Source of the DNA: Rivibacter sp049446155 | GTDB taxonomy: Bacteria; Pseudomonadota; Gammaproteobacteria; Burkholderiales; Burkholderiaceae_C | Assembly (NCBI RefSeq): GCF_049446155.1 | Contig: NZ_JBMSEE010000001.1 | Span: forward strand, 62,001 to 126,000 | DNA length: 64,000 nucleotides | Direction of reading: 5' to 3' | Shown: positions 9,701 through 19,485 of the stretch, in pieces | How positions within the stretch are numbered: position 1 is the stretch's first letter | Layout: each line of letters begins with the position of its first letter | Made by a program: the position numbers and the translations under genes | The notes under the pieces: model-generated | The model's database searches: none | Told to the model about the DNA's origin: nothing | Seen by the model: the letters and a program-made list of their open reading frames with translations, nothing else

Positions 9701-9938
9701 GACCGCCAACGGCACGATCTTCGTGACGCTGGAAGACGAGACCGGCTCGGTCAACGTGATCGTCTGGAAACGCGTGCGCGACATCCAGCGCCAGCCCTTG
9801 CTGGCCGCGCGGCTGATGGCCGTGGCCGGCCAGTGGCAGCGCACGCCGGAAGGCGTGATGCACCTGATCGCGCGACGCATCGTCGACGTGACGCCCTGGC
9901 TCGGGCCGCTGGCGACCCGCTCGCGCGACTTCCATTGA
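6717..9938 (+). CDS. dnaE2: error-prone DNA polymerase DnaE2
   Basis: 1073 residues, a C-family polymerase. PHP domain at the N-terminus (ELHCRSNFSFLTGASHP), then palm motifs GRGSAANSAVCYALG and PPDIDVDFEHERREEV with the catalytic aspartates near residues 410-412, a QHVGGFVIA segment, and a C-terminal OB fold (WACGIVVMRQQPETANGTIF). The length matches DnaE2 rather than the replicative DnaE1 (about 1160). It overlaps imuB by 17 bases from the first ATG; a second ATG at 6741 is an equally possible start. Predicted to perform mutagenic lesion bypass after SOS induction. Confidence 0.95.
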   Translation: MAGSDEKAMSSPALPDYAELHCRSNFSFLTGASHPGELVERAAQLGYAAIALTDECSFAGVVRAHEQARELHAAARKKNPEAPAPIKLVVGSEFTLEGSAGVPGCRLVLLAMNREGYAQIGGLITLGRRRSAKGSYRLVVDDLDAALAGEGHPAGLPDCHALLAPCREDDDSTRLAQARWLASRFGARASIAIELLLWADDAEHAERLQTLSAASGVPLAAAGDVLMHSRSRKGLQDTLTAIRLKQPLADCGFALAPNGEQHLRTRLALARLYRPQWMARSVEIAAQCDFTLDELRYEYPAEIVPAGRTPSSHLRALVAQGLAHRYPQGAPESVRVQIDGELTLIEELRYEAFFLTVYDVVRFARSEAILCQGRGSAANSAVCYALGITEVDPSQSTLLFERFLSRERNEPPDIDVDFEHERREEVIQYIYRKYGRHRTALAAALSTYRVRGALRDVGKALGLDEERVARLAKSHQWFDARHQIADRLAEAGLDPHSRVTRQWLALTSALVGFPRHLSQHVGGFVIARDELSRMVPIENAAMPDRCVIQWDKDDLESLGLLKVDVLALGMLSVLRRSLHLMSTWRGGQWRLQDIPREDAATYAMIRKADTAGVFQIESRAQQSMLPRLKPERFYDLVVQVAIVRPGPIKGGMVHPYLKQRDRVARKQPFELPNPNLAPALQRTLGVPIFQEQVMQICVIAAGFTPGEADGLRRAMAAWRRKGDVEKYERRIIEGMVARRYDRAFAERIFEQIKGFGDYGFPESHAYSFALLAYLSAWIKCHEPAIFLCALLNSQPMGFYSPSQLVQDARRHGVEVRPVDVRYSDWDCSLESIGEAAAQPAVRLGLRLVQGLSQARMARLAPGPLPAPWQDVDDFARRTRLDADELRALARADALLGLAGHRRQQLWAATGQARLHGLLSDASLPEAALALPDAPEGESILLDYRATGLTLRRHPLALLRPRLAARRIRSAHELAAAPDGALVWACGIVVMRQQPETANGTIFVTLEDETGSVNVIVWKRVRDIQRQPLLAARLMAVAGQWQRTPEGVMHLIARRIVDVTPWLGPLATRSRDFH

Positions 9939-9941
9939 GCC

Positions 9942-9970
9942 CCGCGCGGCGCGTGACGGATGCCGCGCGG
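9942..9970 (+). terminator. possible terminator hairpin after dnaE2
   Basis: A 9-bp perfect stem CCGCGCGGC / GCCGCGCGG with an 11-base loop begins four bases past the dnaE2 stop. There is no T-run, so it may only stabilise the mRNA end or assist Rho. Confidence 0.35.
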
Positions 9971-10086
9971 CCCCGCTGCCGCAGCACCGCACCGTCCAAG
10001 GTTCAAGACGCCTGCCCATCTGGTGCAAGCCAGCCGGCGCCGCGCCTCTCAGCATCGCGCACTCGCAACATCAGGAGTTACGCGAC

Positions 10087-10815
10087 ATGAGGAAGTTCAT
10101 CAGTCGGCTGTTCTCGGCGGCCGCCGTCGCCAACATCGCGCTGGCCGTGTTGCTGGTCACGATCACCAGCCTGGGCATCGCATCGGTGCAGCGACAGTTC
10201 CACAACTCCGTGAAGAACGATTTCTCCGCGGCGGCTCTGCTGGCCAAGATCCGCCTGCACGGCGAGCGCATGCGTCGCTACGAGAAGGAGTTCTTCATCT
10301 ACCTGGCCAACCCGGTCAAGCGCGACGGCTACGCGCGCGAGCACGCCGACGCCTACAAGAAGCTGCTCGACGACCTCGACACGGCGCTGATGCCCAGCTC
10401 GCGCGCCTTCACGGACAAGGAACGCGAGCAGCTCATGCTCTGGAAGGATGCCGCGATCTTCTACGTTGCCGAGTTCAACCGGCTGGTGGCAGACGCGCGA
10501 GGCCTGCCTGCCGAACCCGCCAACCCCGCGTCGCTGGTCGTTCAGTACAACGAACGCATCAAGGCGGGCAAGGACCGCTTCGCCTCGCTGCTGACCGGCG
10601 CCGGCGAGATGCGCCTCGACAAGGAGCGCCGCTCCCAGGAAGCTGCCCAGGCCATCGAGCAGACGTTCAACCGTCTGTTCTGGCTGGTGATGGGCCTCGT
10701 CGGCATTGGCGGCGTCGCGGTGCAACTGCTGCTGGACCATCGCCGCCGCAACACCATGCAGCCGCAAGCCGCGGTGCTCCCGAGCCGGGCGCGCGCGGTG
10801 CCCGCGGCTCAGTAA
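10087..10815 (+). CDS. membrane protein with periplasmic MCP-like four-helix-bundle domain, no output domain
   Basis: 242 residues. A first membrane helix (ANIALAVLLVTITSLGIA, about 12-31) is followed by a helical periplasmic domain of some 160 residues with the pattern of chemoreceptor four-helix ligand domains (EKEFFIYLANP), and a second membrane helix (LFWLVMGLVGIGGVAVQLLL, about 198-217). It ends about 25 residues later in a basic tail. There is no HAMP, methyl-accepting or kinase domain. Function unknown: it may modulate a separate receptor or be a degraded receptor. The start has a GGAG site upstream. Its end overlaps the convergent dnaB gene by 7 bases. Confidence 0.75.
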   Translation: MRKFISRLFSAAAVANIALAVLLVTITSLGIASVQRQFHNSVKNDFSAAALLAKIRLHGERMRRYEKEFFIYLANPVKRDGYAREHADAYKKLLDDLDTALMPSSRAFTDKEREQLMLWKDAAIFYVAEFNRLVADARGLPAEPANPASLVVQYNERIKAGKDRFASLLTGAGEMRLDKERRSQEAAQAIEQTFNRLFWLVMGLVGIGGVAVQLLLDHRRRNTMQPQAAVLPSRARAVPAAQ

Positions 10816-12224
10816 TCCGGCCCGCTGTCGTAGCTGCCCGGCGCGAGGTTGTCGAACTTGGTCAGCGGCTTAAGGAACGTGAGCTTCACGGTGCCGACCG
10901 GGCCGTTACGCTGCTTGCCGATGATGATCTCCGCGACGCCGGGCTCCTTGGAGTCCTTGTTGTAGTACTCGTCGCGGTAGATGAACATGATGACGTCGGC
11001 GTCCTGCTCGATCGCGCCCGACTCGCGCAGGTCGCTCATCATCGGGCGCTTGTCGGTGCGCGTCTCGACCGAGCGGTTGAGCTGAGACAGCGCGATCACC
11101 GGACACTGCAGTTCCTTGGCCAGCGCCTTCAGGCCACGCGAGATCTCGCCCAGCACGGTGGCGCGGTTCTCCTCGTTGCTCGACGAGCCGCTCATCAGCT
11201 GCAGGTAGTCGATCACGATCAAGCCCAGCCGGCCGCACTGGCGCGCCTGGCGACGCGCGCGCGCGCGCAACTCGGCCGGGTTCAGGCCCGGGGTCTCGTC
11301 GATGAAGAGGCTCACGTCCTTCATCTTCTCGACCGCCTCCGACAAGCGGCCCCACTCGTCGTCCTGCAAGCGCCCGGTGCGCAGGTTCTGCTGGTTGATG
11401 CGCCCGAGTGAGCCCACCATCCGCAGCGCGAGCTGCGAGGCGCCCATTTCCATCGAGAACACGACCGCCGGCAGGCCCTCGTTGACCGACACGTTCTCGG
11501 CGATGTTCAGCGCGAACGCCGTCTTGCCCATCGACGGCCGCGCCGCCAGCACGATCAGGTCGCCCGGCTGCAGGCCGGCGGTCATGCGGTCGAGCTCGTA
11601 GAACCCGGTGCGCACGCCGGTCACCTCCTCGGCGCCGTTCTCGTGCAGCTCGGTGACGCGATCGAGCAGGTCGACCACGAGCTTGTCCATGCTCTGGAAG
11701 CCCTGCTTGGTGCGCGAGCCCTCCTCGCCGATCTTGAAGATCTTGCCTTCGGCCTCGTCGAGGATGGTGGCGACCGGGCGGCCTTGCGGGTTGAAGGCGT
11801 TGGTCGCGATCTCGTCGCTGGCGGCCACCAGCTTGCGCAGGATGGCGCGCTCGCGAACGATCTCGGCGTAGCGGCGCAGGTTGGCGGCGCTCGGCACGCT
11901 CTGGGCCAGCGCATTGAGGTAGGCAAGCCCGCCGATCTCGTCGGCCTTGCCGAGCGACTGCAGCTGCTCGTGCACCGTGATCACGTCGGCAGGCTTGCTC
12001 TGGTTGATCAGCGCGCCGATCGCCGCATAGATGAGCTTGTGCTCGTAGCGGTAGAAATCGGTCTCGTTGAGCAGGTCGCCGGCGCGGTCCCACGCGCTGT
12101 TGTCGATCAGGAGGCCGCCGAGCACGCTTTGCTCGGCTTCGATCGAATGCGGGGGGATGCGCAGCCGGGCGACCTCGTCGTCGCGCGGCGCCGGCTCGTT
12201 GCCGGTGGACAGGATGGCGGCCAT
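10809..12224 (-). CDS. dnaB: replicative DNA helicase DnaB
   Basis: 471 residues, the hexameric fork helicase. The N-terminal domain starts LRIPPHSIEAEQSVLGGLLIDN. The RecA-like domain has Walker A ARPSMGKTAFAL, the SLFIDETPGL segment, Walker B LIVIDYLQLM, and the ALSQLNRSVE motif. No intein is present. It lies downstream of the rpsF-priB-rpsR-rplI operon, the usual order in beta-proteobacteria, but a terminator and 149 bases separate it from rplI, so it likely has its own promoter. Confidence 0.97.
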   Translation of the reverse strand: MAAILSTGNEPAPRDDEVARLRIPPHSIEAEQSVLGGLLIDNSAWDRAGDLLNETDFYRYEHKLIYAAIGALINQSKPADVITVHEQLQSLGKADEIGGLAYLNALAQSVPSAANLRRYAEIVRERAILRKLVAASDEIATNAFNPQGRPVATILDEAEGKIFKIGEEGSRTKQGFQSMDKLVVDLLDRVTELHENGAEEVTGVRTGFYELDRMTAGLQPGDLIVLAARPSMGKTAFALNIAENVSVNEGLPAVVFSMEMGASQLALRMVGSLGRINQQNLRTGRLQDDEWGRLSEAVEKMKDVSLFIDETPGLNPAELRARARRQARQCGRLGLIVIDYLQLMSGSSSNEENRATVLGEISRGLKALAKELQCPVIALSQLNRSVETRTDKRPMMSDLRESGAIEQDADVIMFIYRDEYYNKDSKEPGVAEIIIGKQRNGPVGTVKLTFLKPLTKFDNLAPGSYDSGPDY

Positions 12225-12324
12225 CGGAGGATATTAGCCGCGGGCTCACCCGGGGCTGTGAACAAGCCTGTGGAAATGCGGTGAAGCGCGCGTGAATACG
12301 CGTGGACAAGCTCCGCGGCAAATG

Positions 12325-12350
12325 AAAAGGGCCGGCATGGCCGGCCCTTT
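12325..12350 (-). terminator. terminator after rplI
   Basis: Perfect 11-bp stem AAAGGGCCGGC / GCCGGCCCTTT with a 3-base loop; read on the minus strand it ends in four T. It ends the ribosomal-protein operon before dnaB. Confidence 0.85.
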
Positions 12351-12372
12351 CAGCAAGACGCGGTGCGCTGCG

Positions 12373-12825
12373 TCAGTCGGTCTCGCCGACCACGGCCACC
12401 GTCACCGCGACCACCACATCGGTGTGCAGCGCGACGCTGACCGGGTGCTCGCCGACGACCTTCAGCGGGCCGTTGGGCAGGCGCACCTGCGACTTCACGA
12501 CCTCGAAGCCTTGCGACTTGAGCGCTTCGGCGATGTCGGCGTTGGTCACCGAGCCGAACAGGCGGCCGTCGACGCCGGCCTTCTGCGTGATGCTGACGGT
12601 CTTGCCGTCGAGCTTCTCGCCCTGAGCCTGCGAGGCGGCGAGCTTGTCGGCTGCCGCCTTCTCGAGCTCGGCGCGCTTGGCTTCGAACGCGGCGATCGCC
12701 GATTCGGTGGCGCGACGCGCGGCGCCGGTCGGGATCAGGAAGTTGCGGGCGTAGCCGTCCTTGACCTTGACGACTTCACCGAGGTTGCCGAGGTTGGCGA
12801 CCTTTTCGAGCAGGATCACTTGCAT
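12373..12825 (-). CDS. rplI: 50S ribosomal protein L9
   Basis: 150 residues with the L9 signature MQVILLEKVANLGNLGEVVKVKDGYARNFLIPTG region, long connecting helix and C-terminal rRNA-binding domain. An AAAGGAG site precedes the ATG by eight bases. Last gene of the rpsF operon; 12 bases after rpsR. Confidence 0.98.
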   Translation of the reverse strand: MQVILLEKVANLGNLGEVVKVKDGYARNFLIPTGAARRATESAIAAFEAKRAELEKAAADKLAASQAQGEKLDGKTVSITQKAGVDGRLFGSVTNADIAEALKSQGFEVVKSQVRLPNGPLKVVGEHPVSVALHTDVVVAVTVAVVGETD

Positions 12826-12837
12826 GTCGGTGCTCCT

Positions 12838-13128
12838 TTAGACCTTGTGCTGATCGCTGTACGGCAGCAGGGCCAGGAAGCGAGCGCGCTTGATGCAGGT
12901 GGACAGCTGGCGCTGGTAGATCGCGCGGGTGCCGGTCAGGCGCGCCGGGGTGATCTTGCCGTTCTCGCCGATGAAGTCACGCAGGGTGTCGACGTCCTTG
13001 TAGTCGATCTCTTCGACGCCGGCGACCGTGAAGCGGCAGAAGCGCTTGCGACGGAACAGCAGCGATTGCGTGTTGCGCTTGGTCTTGCGGTCCTTGCCGA
13101 AACGACCCTTACCACGCGGAGGTGCCAT
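12838..13128 (-). CDS. rpsR: 30S ribosomal protein S18
   Basis: 96 residues, somewhat long for S18 because of a basic N-terminal extension (MAPPRGKGRFGKDRKTKR). The core has CRFTVAGVEEIDYKDVDTLRDF and the C-terminal ITPARLTGT and QRQLSTCIKRARFLALLPY. S18 pairs with S6 on the 30S platform; both are encoded in this operon. Confidence 0.97.
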   Translation of the reverse strand: MAPPRGKGRFGKDRKTKRNTQSLLFRRKRFCRFTVAGVEEIDYKDVDTLRDFIGENGKITPARLTGTRAIYQRQLSTCIKRARFLALLPYSDQHKV

Positions 13129-13155
13129 GTGAATCTCCTGAAACTTGAATCCGAA

Positions 13156-13446
13156 TCAAAGCTGGGGCTGGTACTCGGTGATGTGCAGCACGACGCTCTT
13201 GCCGCGAAACAGCGGGCCCAGGAAGCCGGCCACCGTGGCGGTGTCACCCACCGCCCAGCGGCCCAGCGGCCCGGCCACCGTCCCGATGCCCACCGCGCGC
13301 ATCTCGAAAGACACCTTGCGGGGGACGCCTGCTTCGCTGACCTCGGACTCGTGGAGGAGCTTGAGGTCTTGCACCGGCAGGCCGGCGGGCGTGTAGCGCA
13401 GCGCCTGGCGTTCGACGAGTTGCGCCGTGAGGACGACGCGGTTCAT
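13156..13446 (-). CDS. priB: primosomal replication protein PriB
   Basis: 96 residues, a single OB fold related to SSB (MNRVVLTAQLVERQALRYTP start, VSFEMRAVGIG, then GPLFRGKSVVLHITEY). PriB acts with PriA in restarting stalled forks. Placement between rpsF and rpsR is the standard position for priB in beta- and gamma-proteobacteria and supports the assignment. Confidence 0.95.
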   Translation of the reverse strand: MNRVVLTAQLVERQALRYTPAGLPVQDLKLLHESEVSEAGVPRKVSFEMRAVGIGTVAGPLGRWAVGDTATVAGFLGPLFRGKSVVLHITEYQPQL

Positions 13447-13471
13447 GCGAACACCGGGGCCATCACGAAAC

Positions 13472-13837
13472 TCAGGCCGCGCTCTCCGTTTGCTGCGACT
13501 TGCGCGCTTCCTCGCGCTCGACCGACTTCATCATGATCGACGGCGCGGTCTCGGCCTTGGTCTTCTGGACCGTCAGGTGGCGCAGGACAGCGTCGTTGAA
13601 CTTGAAGCCCGTTTCGAGCTCGGCCAGCGTTTCCTTGCTGCACTCGATGTTGAGGCACAGGTAATGGGCCTTCGCGAGCTTCTGGATCATGTAGGCCAGC
13701 TGGCGGCGGCCCCAGTCCTCGATGCGGTGCACCTTGCCGCCGGCGGCGGTGACAGCACCCTTGTAGCGCTCCAGCATGGCCGGAACCTGCTCGCTTTGAT
13801 CCGGGTGGATCAGCAGAACGATTTCATAGTGACGCAT
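13472..13837 (-). CDS. rpsF: 30S ribosomal protein S6
   Basis: 121 residues beginning MRHYEIVLLIHPDQSEQV, with the RRQLAYMIQKLAKAHYLCLNIE core and a charged C-terminal tail. The open frame reaches 13870, but the ATG at 13837 has an AAGGAGC site and matches the conserved S6 start. First gene of the operon. Confidence 0.97.
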   Translation of the reverse strand: MRHYEIVLLIHPDQSEQVPAMLERYKGAVTAAGGKVHRIEDWGRRQLAYMIQKLAKAHYLCLNIECSKETLAELETGFKFNDAVLRHLTVQKTKAETAPSIMMKSVEREEARKSQQTESAA

Positions 13838-13957
13838 TGATGCTCCTTGTGGATTTCCATCCTCGGCCACCTTGCCGGCGGTTTCTGGATGGGTAAGCCG
13901 CCCCGAAGCGTCAATTCACCGGGTGCGGCAAGGGGAAAAGCCCAAGATTGTAGCAGT

Positions 13958-16051
13958 TCAGTGCGCCGCGCCCGGCAGTCCCCGCAGGCGCTCGGCGAGG
14001 CCGGCCTCCTCGCCCTGCGGCGCGCGGCCCACGAGGCTCACCGCCACCAGCACCGCAAAGCCGACCGGCACGCCGAACACGCCGGCGGCGATCGGATCGA
14101 TGTCCCACCAGAGGCTGCCGCCGAAGGGCGTCAGCCCGAGCCGCTCGCGCAGCGCCGGCGTGTTGAGGGCCATGTAGCCGGCCGTCGCCGCCAAGCCGGC
14201 CAGCATGCCGCAGGTGGCGCCGGCGCGCGTCGCGCGGCGCCAGTAGATGCCGGCGACCAGCGCCGGAAAGAAGGCAGAGGCGGCCAGCGAGAACGCGGCA
14301 GCGACGAACTGGAGGATGTCGGCGACGCGCAGCGCCGCCACCGCGGCCGCCGCCAGCGCCACCACGAGCAACAGCATCTTGCTCATCATCACCCGCCGCA
14401 CCGGCGCCGCCTGCGGATTGACAATGCCGTGGTAGAGGTCGTGCGACATCGCGTTCGAGATGGTCAGCAAAAGGCCGTCGGCGGTCGACAGCGCGGCCGC
14501 CAGGCCGCCGGCGGCGACCAGCGCGGTGATCACGTGCGGCAAGCCGCCGATCTCCGGCGCGGCCAGCACGATGACATCGCCGCCCAGCCACAGCTCGGCC
14601 AGCTGCAGCAGGCCGTCGCCGTTGACGTCCTCCACCCGCACGAGGCTGGGGTCGGCCTTGGCCCATGCACGCAACCAGGTCGGCAGCTGGTCGATCGGCA
14701 TGCCGACCAGCTGGCTGAAGACTTCCCACTTGACCATCACCGCCAGCGCCGGCGCGCAGACGTACAGCAGGCCGATGAAGAGCAGCGCCCAGCCCACCGA
14801 GCTGCGCGCCTCGGCCACCGTCGGCGTCGTGTAACAGCGCGTCAGCACGTGGGGCATCGCCGCGGTGCCGACCATCAGGCAGAACACCAGCGCAAGGAAG
14901 TTGCGCCGCGAACGCTCGAACGCGGCGCGCTCGGCGCCGCTGCCCTGGGGGCCGCCGGCCGCGAACGGCAGTGACTGGGGCGCCAGCCCGGCCAGCGGCA
15001 CCGCATGGGCGCGCGCCAGGTCGCGCTCGCGCTGGTAGCTCGCTCGCGCCTGCGCCTCGTCCTTCGGACGGCGCGCGAACTGGCGCTCGGCCTCCTGGAT
15101 GCGTGCCAGCGGCGCCTCGGTTTCGCGCAGTGCGTCGATGCGCGCGGCCATGCGCCTGGCGTCGAGGGCCATAGCGACAGGCACGTCGTCGAGCTTGCGT
15201 TGCGCGTCGCGCGCCCGCTCGTGAAGCTGCTCGATCACCTCGCGCTCGCGCGCATCGGCCAGGAGCTCGCGCTCGCGCTGCTCGACCTGCGCCAGCTGCT
15301 GCCCATACGCCAGCATCGGCACGGGGTGGCCCACCTGCTTGACCGACAGCCACACCACCGGCACCAGGTAGGCCAGGATCAGCAGGATGTACTGCGCGAC
15401 CTGGGTCCAGGTCACGGCGCGCATGCCGCCCAGGAAGGAGCACATCAGCACGCCGCCCAGGCCGACCAGGATGCCGAGCTCGAAGGTGAAGCCGGTGAGG
15501 TGCGAGGTGACCAGGCCGACCCCGTAGATCTGCGCGACCACATAGACGAAGGACACGCCGATCGCCGCCAACGCACCGATGAGCCGCGGCATCACGCCGC
15601 CGTAGCGGGCGGCGAGGAAGTCGGGGATCGTGTAGGCCCCCAGGCGACGAAGGTGCGGCGCCAGCAGCATCGCCACCAGGCAGAAGCCGCCGGTCCAGCC
15701 GAGGATGAACGCCAGACCGGCGAAGCCCTTCAGGTAGAGGATGCCGGCCGTGCCGATGAAGGACGCGGCGGACATCCAGTCGGCCGCGGTCGCCATGCCG
15801 TTGTAGAAGGCCGGCACGCGACGCCCGGCGACGTAGTACTCGACTTCGTCGACCGTGCGGCTCGCGAAGCCGATGCTCGCGAACACGAGCACCACCGCGG
15901 CCAGCAGGATGCCGCCGATCCATCCGCGCGACAGGCCGGCGCGCTCGGCGAGGCCGAGCGCGAGCACCAGCAGCACCAGCCCCAGCGTGTACAGCGCGTA
16001 GCGCCGATGCAGCTGCCTGGAAGTCAGGCGGCCGGTGCTCGCGTCGCGCAT
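13958..16051 (-). CDS. sodium:solute symporter (SSS family, VC_2705/ActP-like)
   Basis: 697 residues of inner-membrane transporter. Two N-terminal hydrophobic helices are followed by the SSS core: VDEVEYYVAGRRVPAFYNG, then GMATAADWMSAASFIGTAG, GWTGGFCLVAMLLAPHLR and GAYTIPDFLAARYGG. A long soluble, charged insertion (about residues 250-365, heptad-like, RERELLADAREREVIEQL) interrupts the membrane core, a hallmark of the VC_2705 subfamily. Related ActP proteins carry acetate; the substrate here is inferred only as a small monocarboxylate. The usual small DUF4212 partner gene is not next to it. The ATG at 16051 is preferred to the GTG at 16054. Confidence 0.88.
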   Translation of the reverse strand: MRDASTGRLTSRQLHRRYALYTLGLVLLVLALGLAERAGLSRGWIGGILLAAVVLVFASIGFASRTVDEVEYYVAGRRVPAFYNGMATAADWMSAASFIGTAGILYLKGFAGLAFILGWTGGFCLVAMLLAPHLRRLGAYTIPDFLAARYGGVMPRLIGALAAIGVSFVYVVAQIYGVGLVTSHLTGFTFELGILVGLGGVLMCSFLGGMRAVTWTQVAQYILLILAYLVPVVWLSVKQVGHPVPMLAYGQQLAQVEQRERELLADAREREVIEQLHERARDAQRKLDDVPVAMALDARRMAARIDALRETEAPLARIQEAERQFARRPKDEAQARASYQRERDLARAHAVPLAGLAPQSLPFAAGGPQGSGAERAAFERSRRNFLALVFCLMVGTAAMPHVLTRCYTTPTVAEARSSVGWALLFIGLLYVCAPALAVMVKWEVFSQLVGMPIDQLPTWLRAWAKADPSLVRVEDVNGDGLLQLAELWLGGDVIVLAAPEIGGLPHVITALVAAGGLAAALSTADGLLLTISNAMSHDLYHGIVNPQAAPVRRVMMSKMLLLVVALAAAAVAALRVADILQFVAAAFSLAASAFFPALVAGIYWRRATRAGATCGMLAGLAATAGYMALNTPALRERLGLTPFGGSLWWDIDPIAAGVFGVPVGFAVLVAVSLVGRAPQGEEAGLAERLRGLPGAAH

Positions 16052-16073
16052 CACCGGGCGTGCGACCTCGGCA

Positions 16074-18467
<2,394 letters not shown>

Positions 18468-18666
18468 GGGAAAGCTCCTAAGTGAAGAAACCTGGCGTCA
18501 CGAGCCGTTTGCAGGGGCCGCCCGAGGCGCGCGGGGGTTCTTGTTCGGAGCCTTCGCCGTCGAAGGCCGTGTTGTCCGCGCGCCGGGGACTTGCACTCGC
18601 GACAATTGGCTGAGATTGTACGGGCCAGCCCCAGGCCGACCGCCCTCGACGAACCCCTTCGAAACC

Positions 18667-19485
18667 ATGCCCAACCGCACCGTCTTCTTCGTCTCCGACG
18701 GCACCGGCATCACCGCCGAAACCTTCGGCAACTCGATCCTGGCGCAGTTTCCCGGCAAGCCTCGCCACGTCCGCAAGCCCTTCATCGACACGCCCGACAA
18801 GGCACACCAGGTCGTGCGCGAGGTCAACGAGACCGCAGAGCGCGAGGGCAAGCGCCCGATCGTCTTCATCACCCTGGTCGACCCGGACGTGCGCGACATC
18901 ATCCAGTCGGCCCACGCGATGGTGATGGACATGTTCCGCACCTTCGTCGAGCCGCTGGAGATCGAGTTCGGCATCAAGTCCAACCACCGCGTCGGGCGCT
19001 TCTCGGACGTCTCCAAGAGCAGCGAGTACAGCGACCGCATCGCGGCGATCAACTTCTCGCTCGAGCACGACGACGGCCAGTCGTCGAAGAACCTCGACAG
19101 CGCCGAGGTCGTGCTGGTCGGCGTGAGCCGTTCCGGCAAGACGCCGACCTCGCTGTACCTGGCGATGCAGCACGGCATCAAGGCCGCGAACTACCCGCTG
19201 ATCCCGGAGGACTTCGAGCGCGGCGCCCTGCCCTCGCCGCTCAAGCAGCACAAGAAGAAGTGCTTCGGCCTGACGATCGCGCCCGAGCGCCTGGCCGAGA
19301 TCCGGCACGAGCGGCGGCCCAACAGCAAGTACGCGTCGATCGAGAACTGCCGCTACGAGGTCGCCGCGGCCGAGCAGATGATGCGCCGCGAGGGCATCGC
19401 GTGGCTCAGCTCCACCACCAAGTCGATCGAGGAGATCGCGACGACCATCCTGCGCGACATCCGTCCCGACCGACTCATCTACTGA
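18667..19485 (+). CDS. ppsR: PEP synthase regulatory protein (bifunctional kinase/pyrophosphorylase)
   Basis: 272 residues, DUF299 family. Start MPNRTVFFVSDGTGITAETF; P-loop GVSRSGKTPTS near residue 158; C-terminal STTKSIEEIATTIL. These enzymes inactivate PpsA by ADP-dependent threonine phosphorylation and reactivate it by Pi-dependent removal. Divergent from ppsA across 199 bases, which keeps enzyme and regulator together. Its stop overlaps the convergent MFS gene stop by 7 bases. Confidence 0.96.
   Translation: MPNRTVFFVSDGTGITAETFGNSILAQFPGKPRHVRKPFIDTPDKAHQVVREVNETAEREGKRPIVFITLVDPDVRDIIQSAHAMVMDMFRTFVEPLEIEFGIKSNHRVGRFSDVSKSSEYSDRIAAINFSLEHDDGQSSKNLDSAEVVLVGVSRSGKTPTSLYLAMQHGIKAANYPLIPEDFERGALPSPLKQHKKKCFGLTIAPERLAEIRHERRPNSKYASIENCRYEVAAAEQMMRREGIAWLSSTTKSIEEIATTILRDIRPDRLIY

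Noticed and set aside
6462..10055. Very long minus-strand frame opposite dnaE2
   Set aside because: A GC-rich shadow; the plus strand encodes all DnaE2 motifs.
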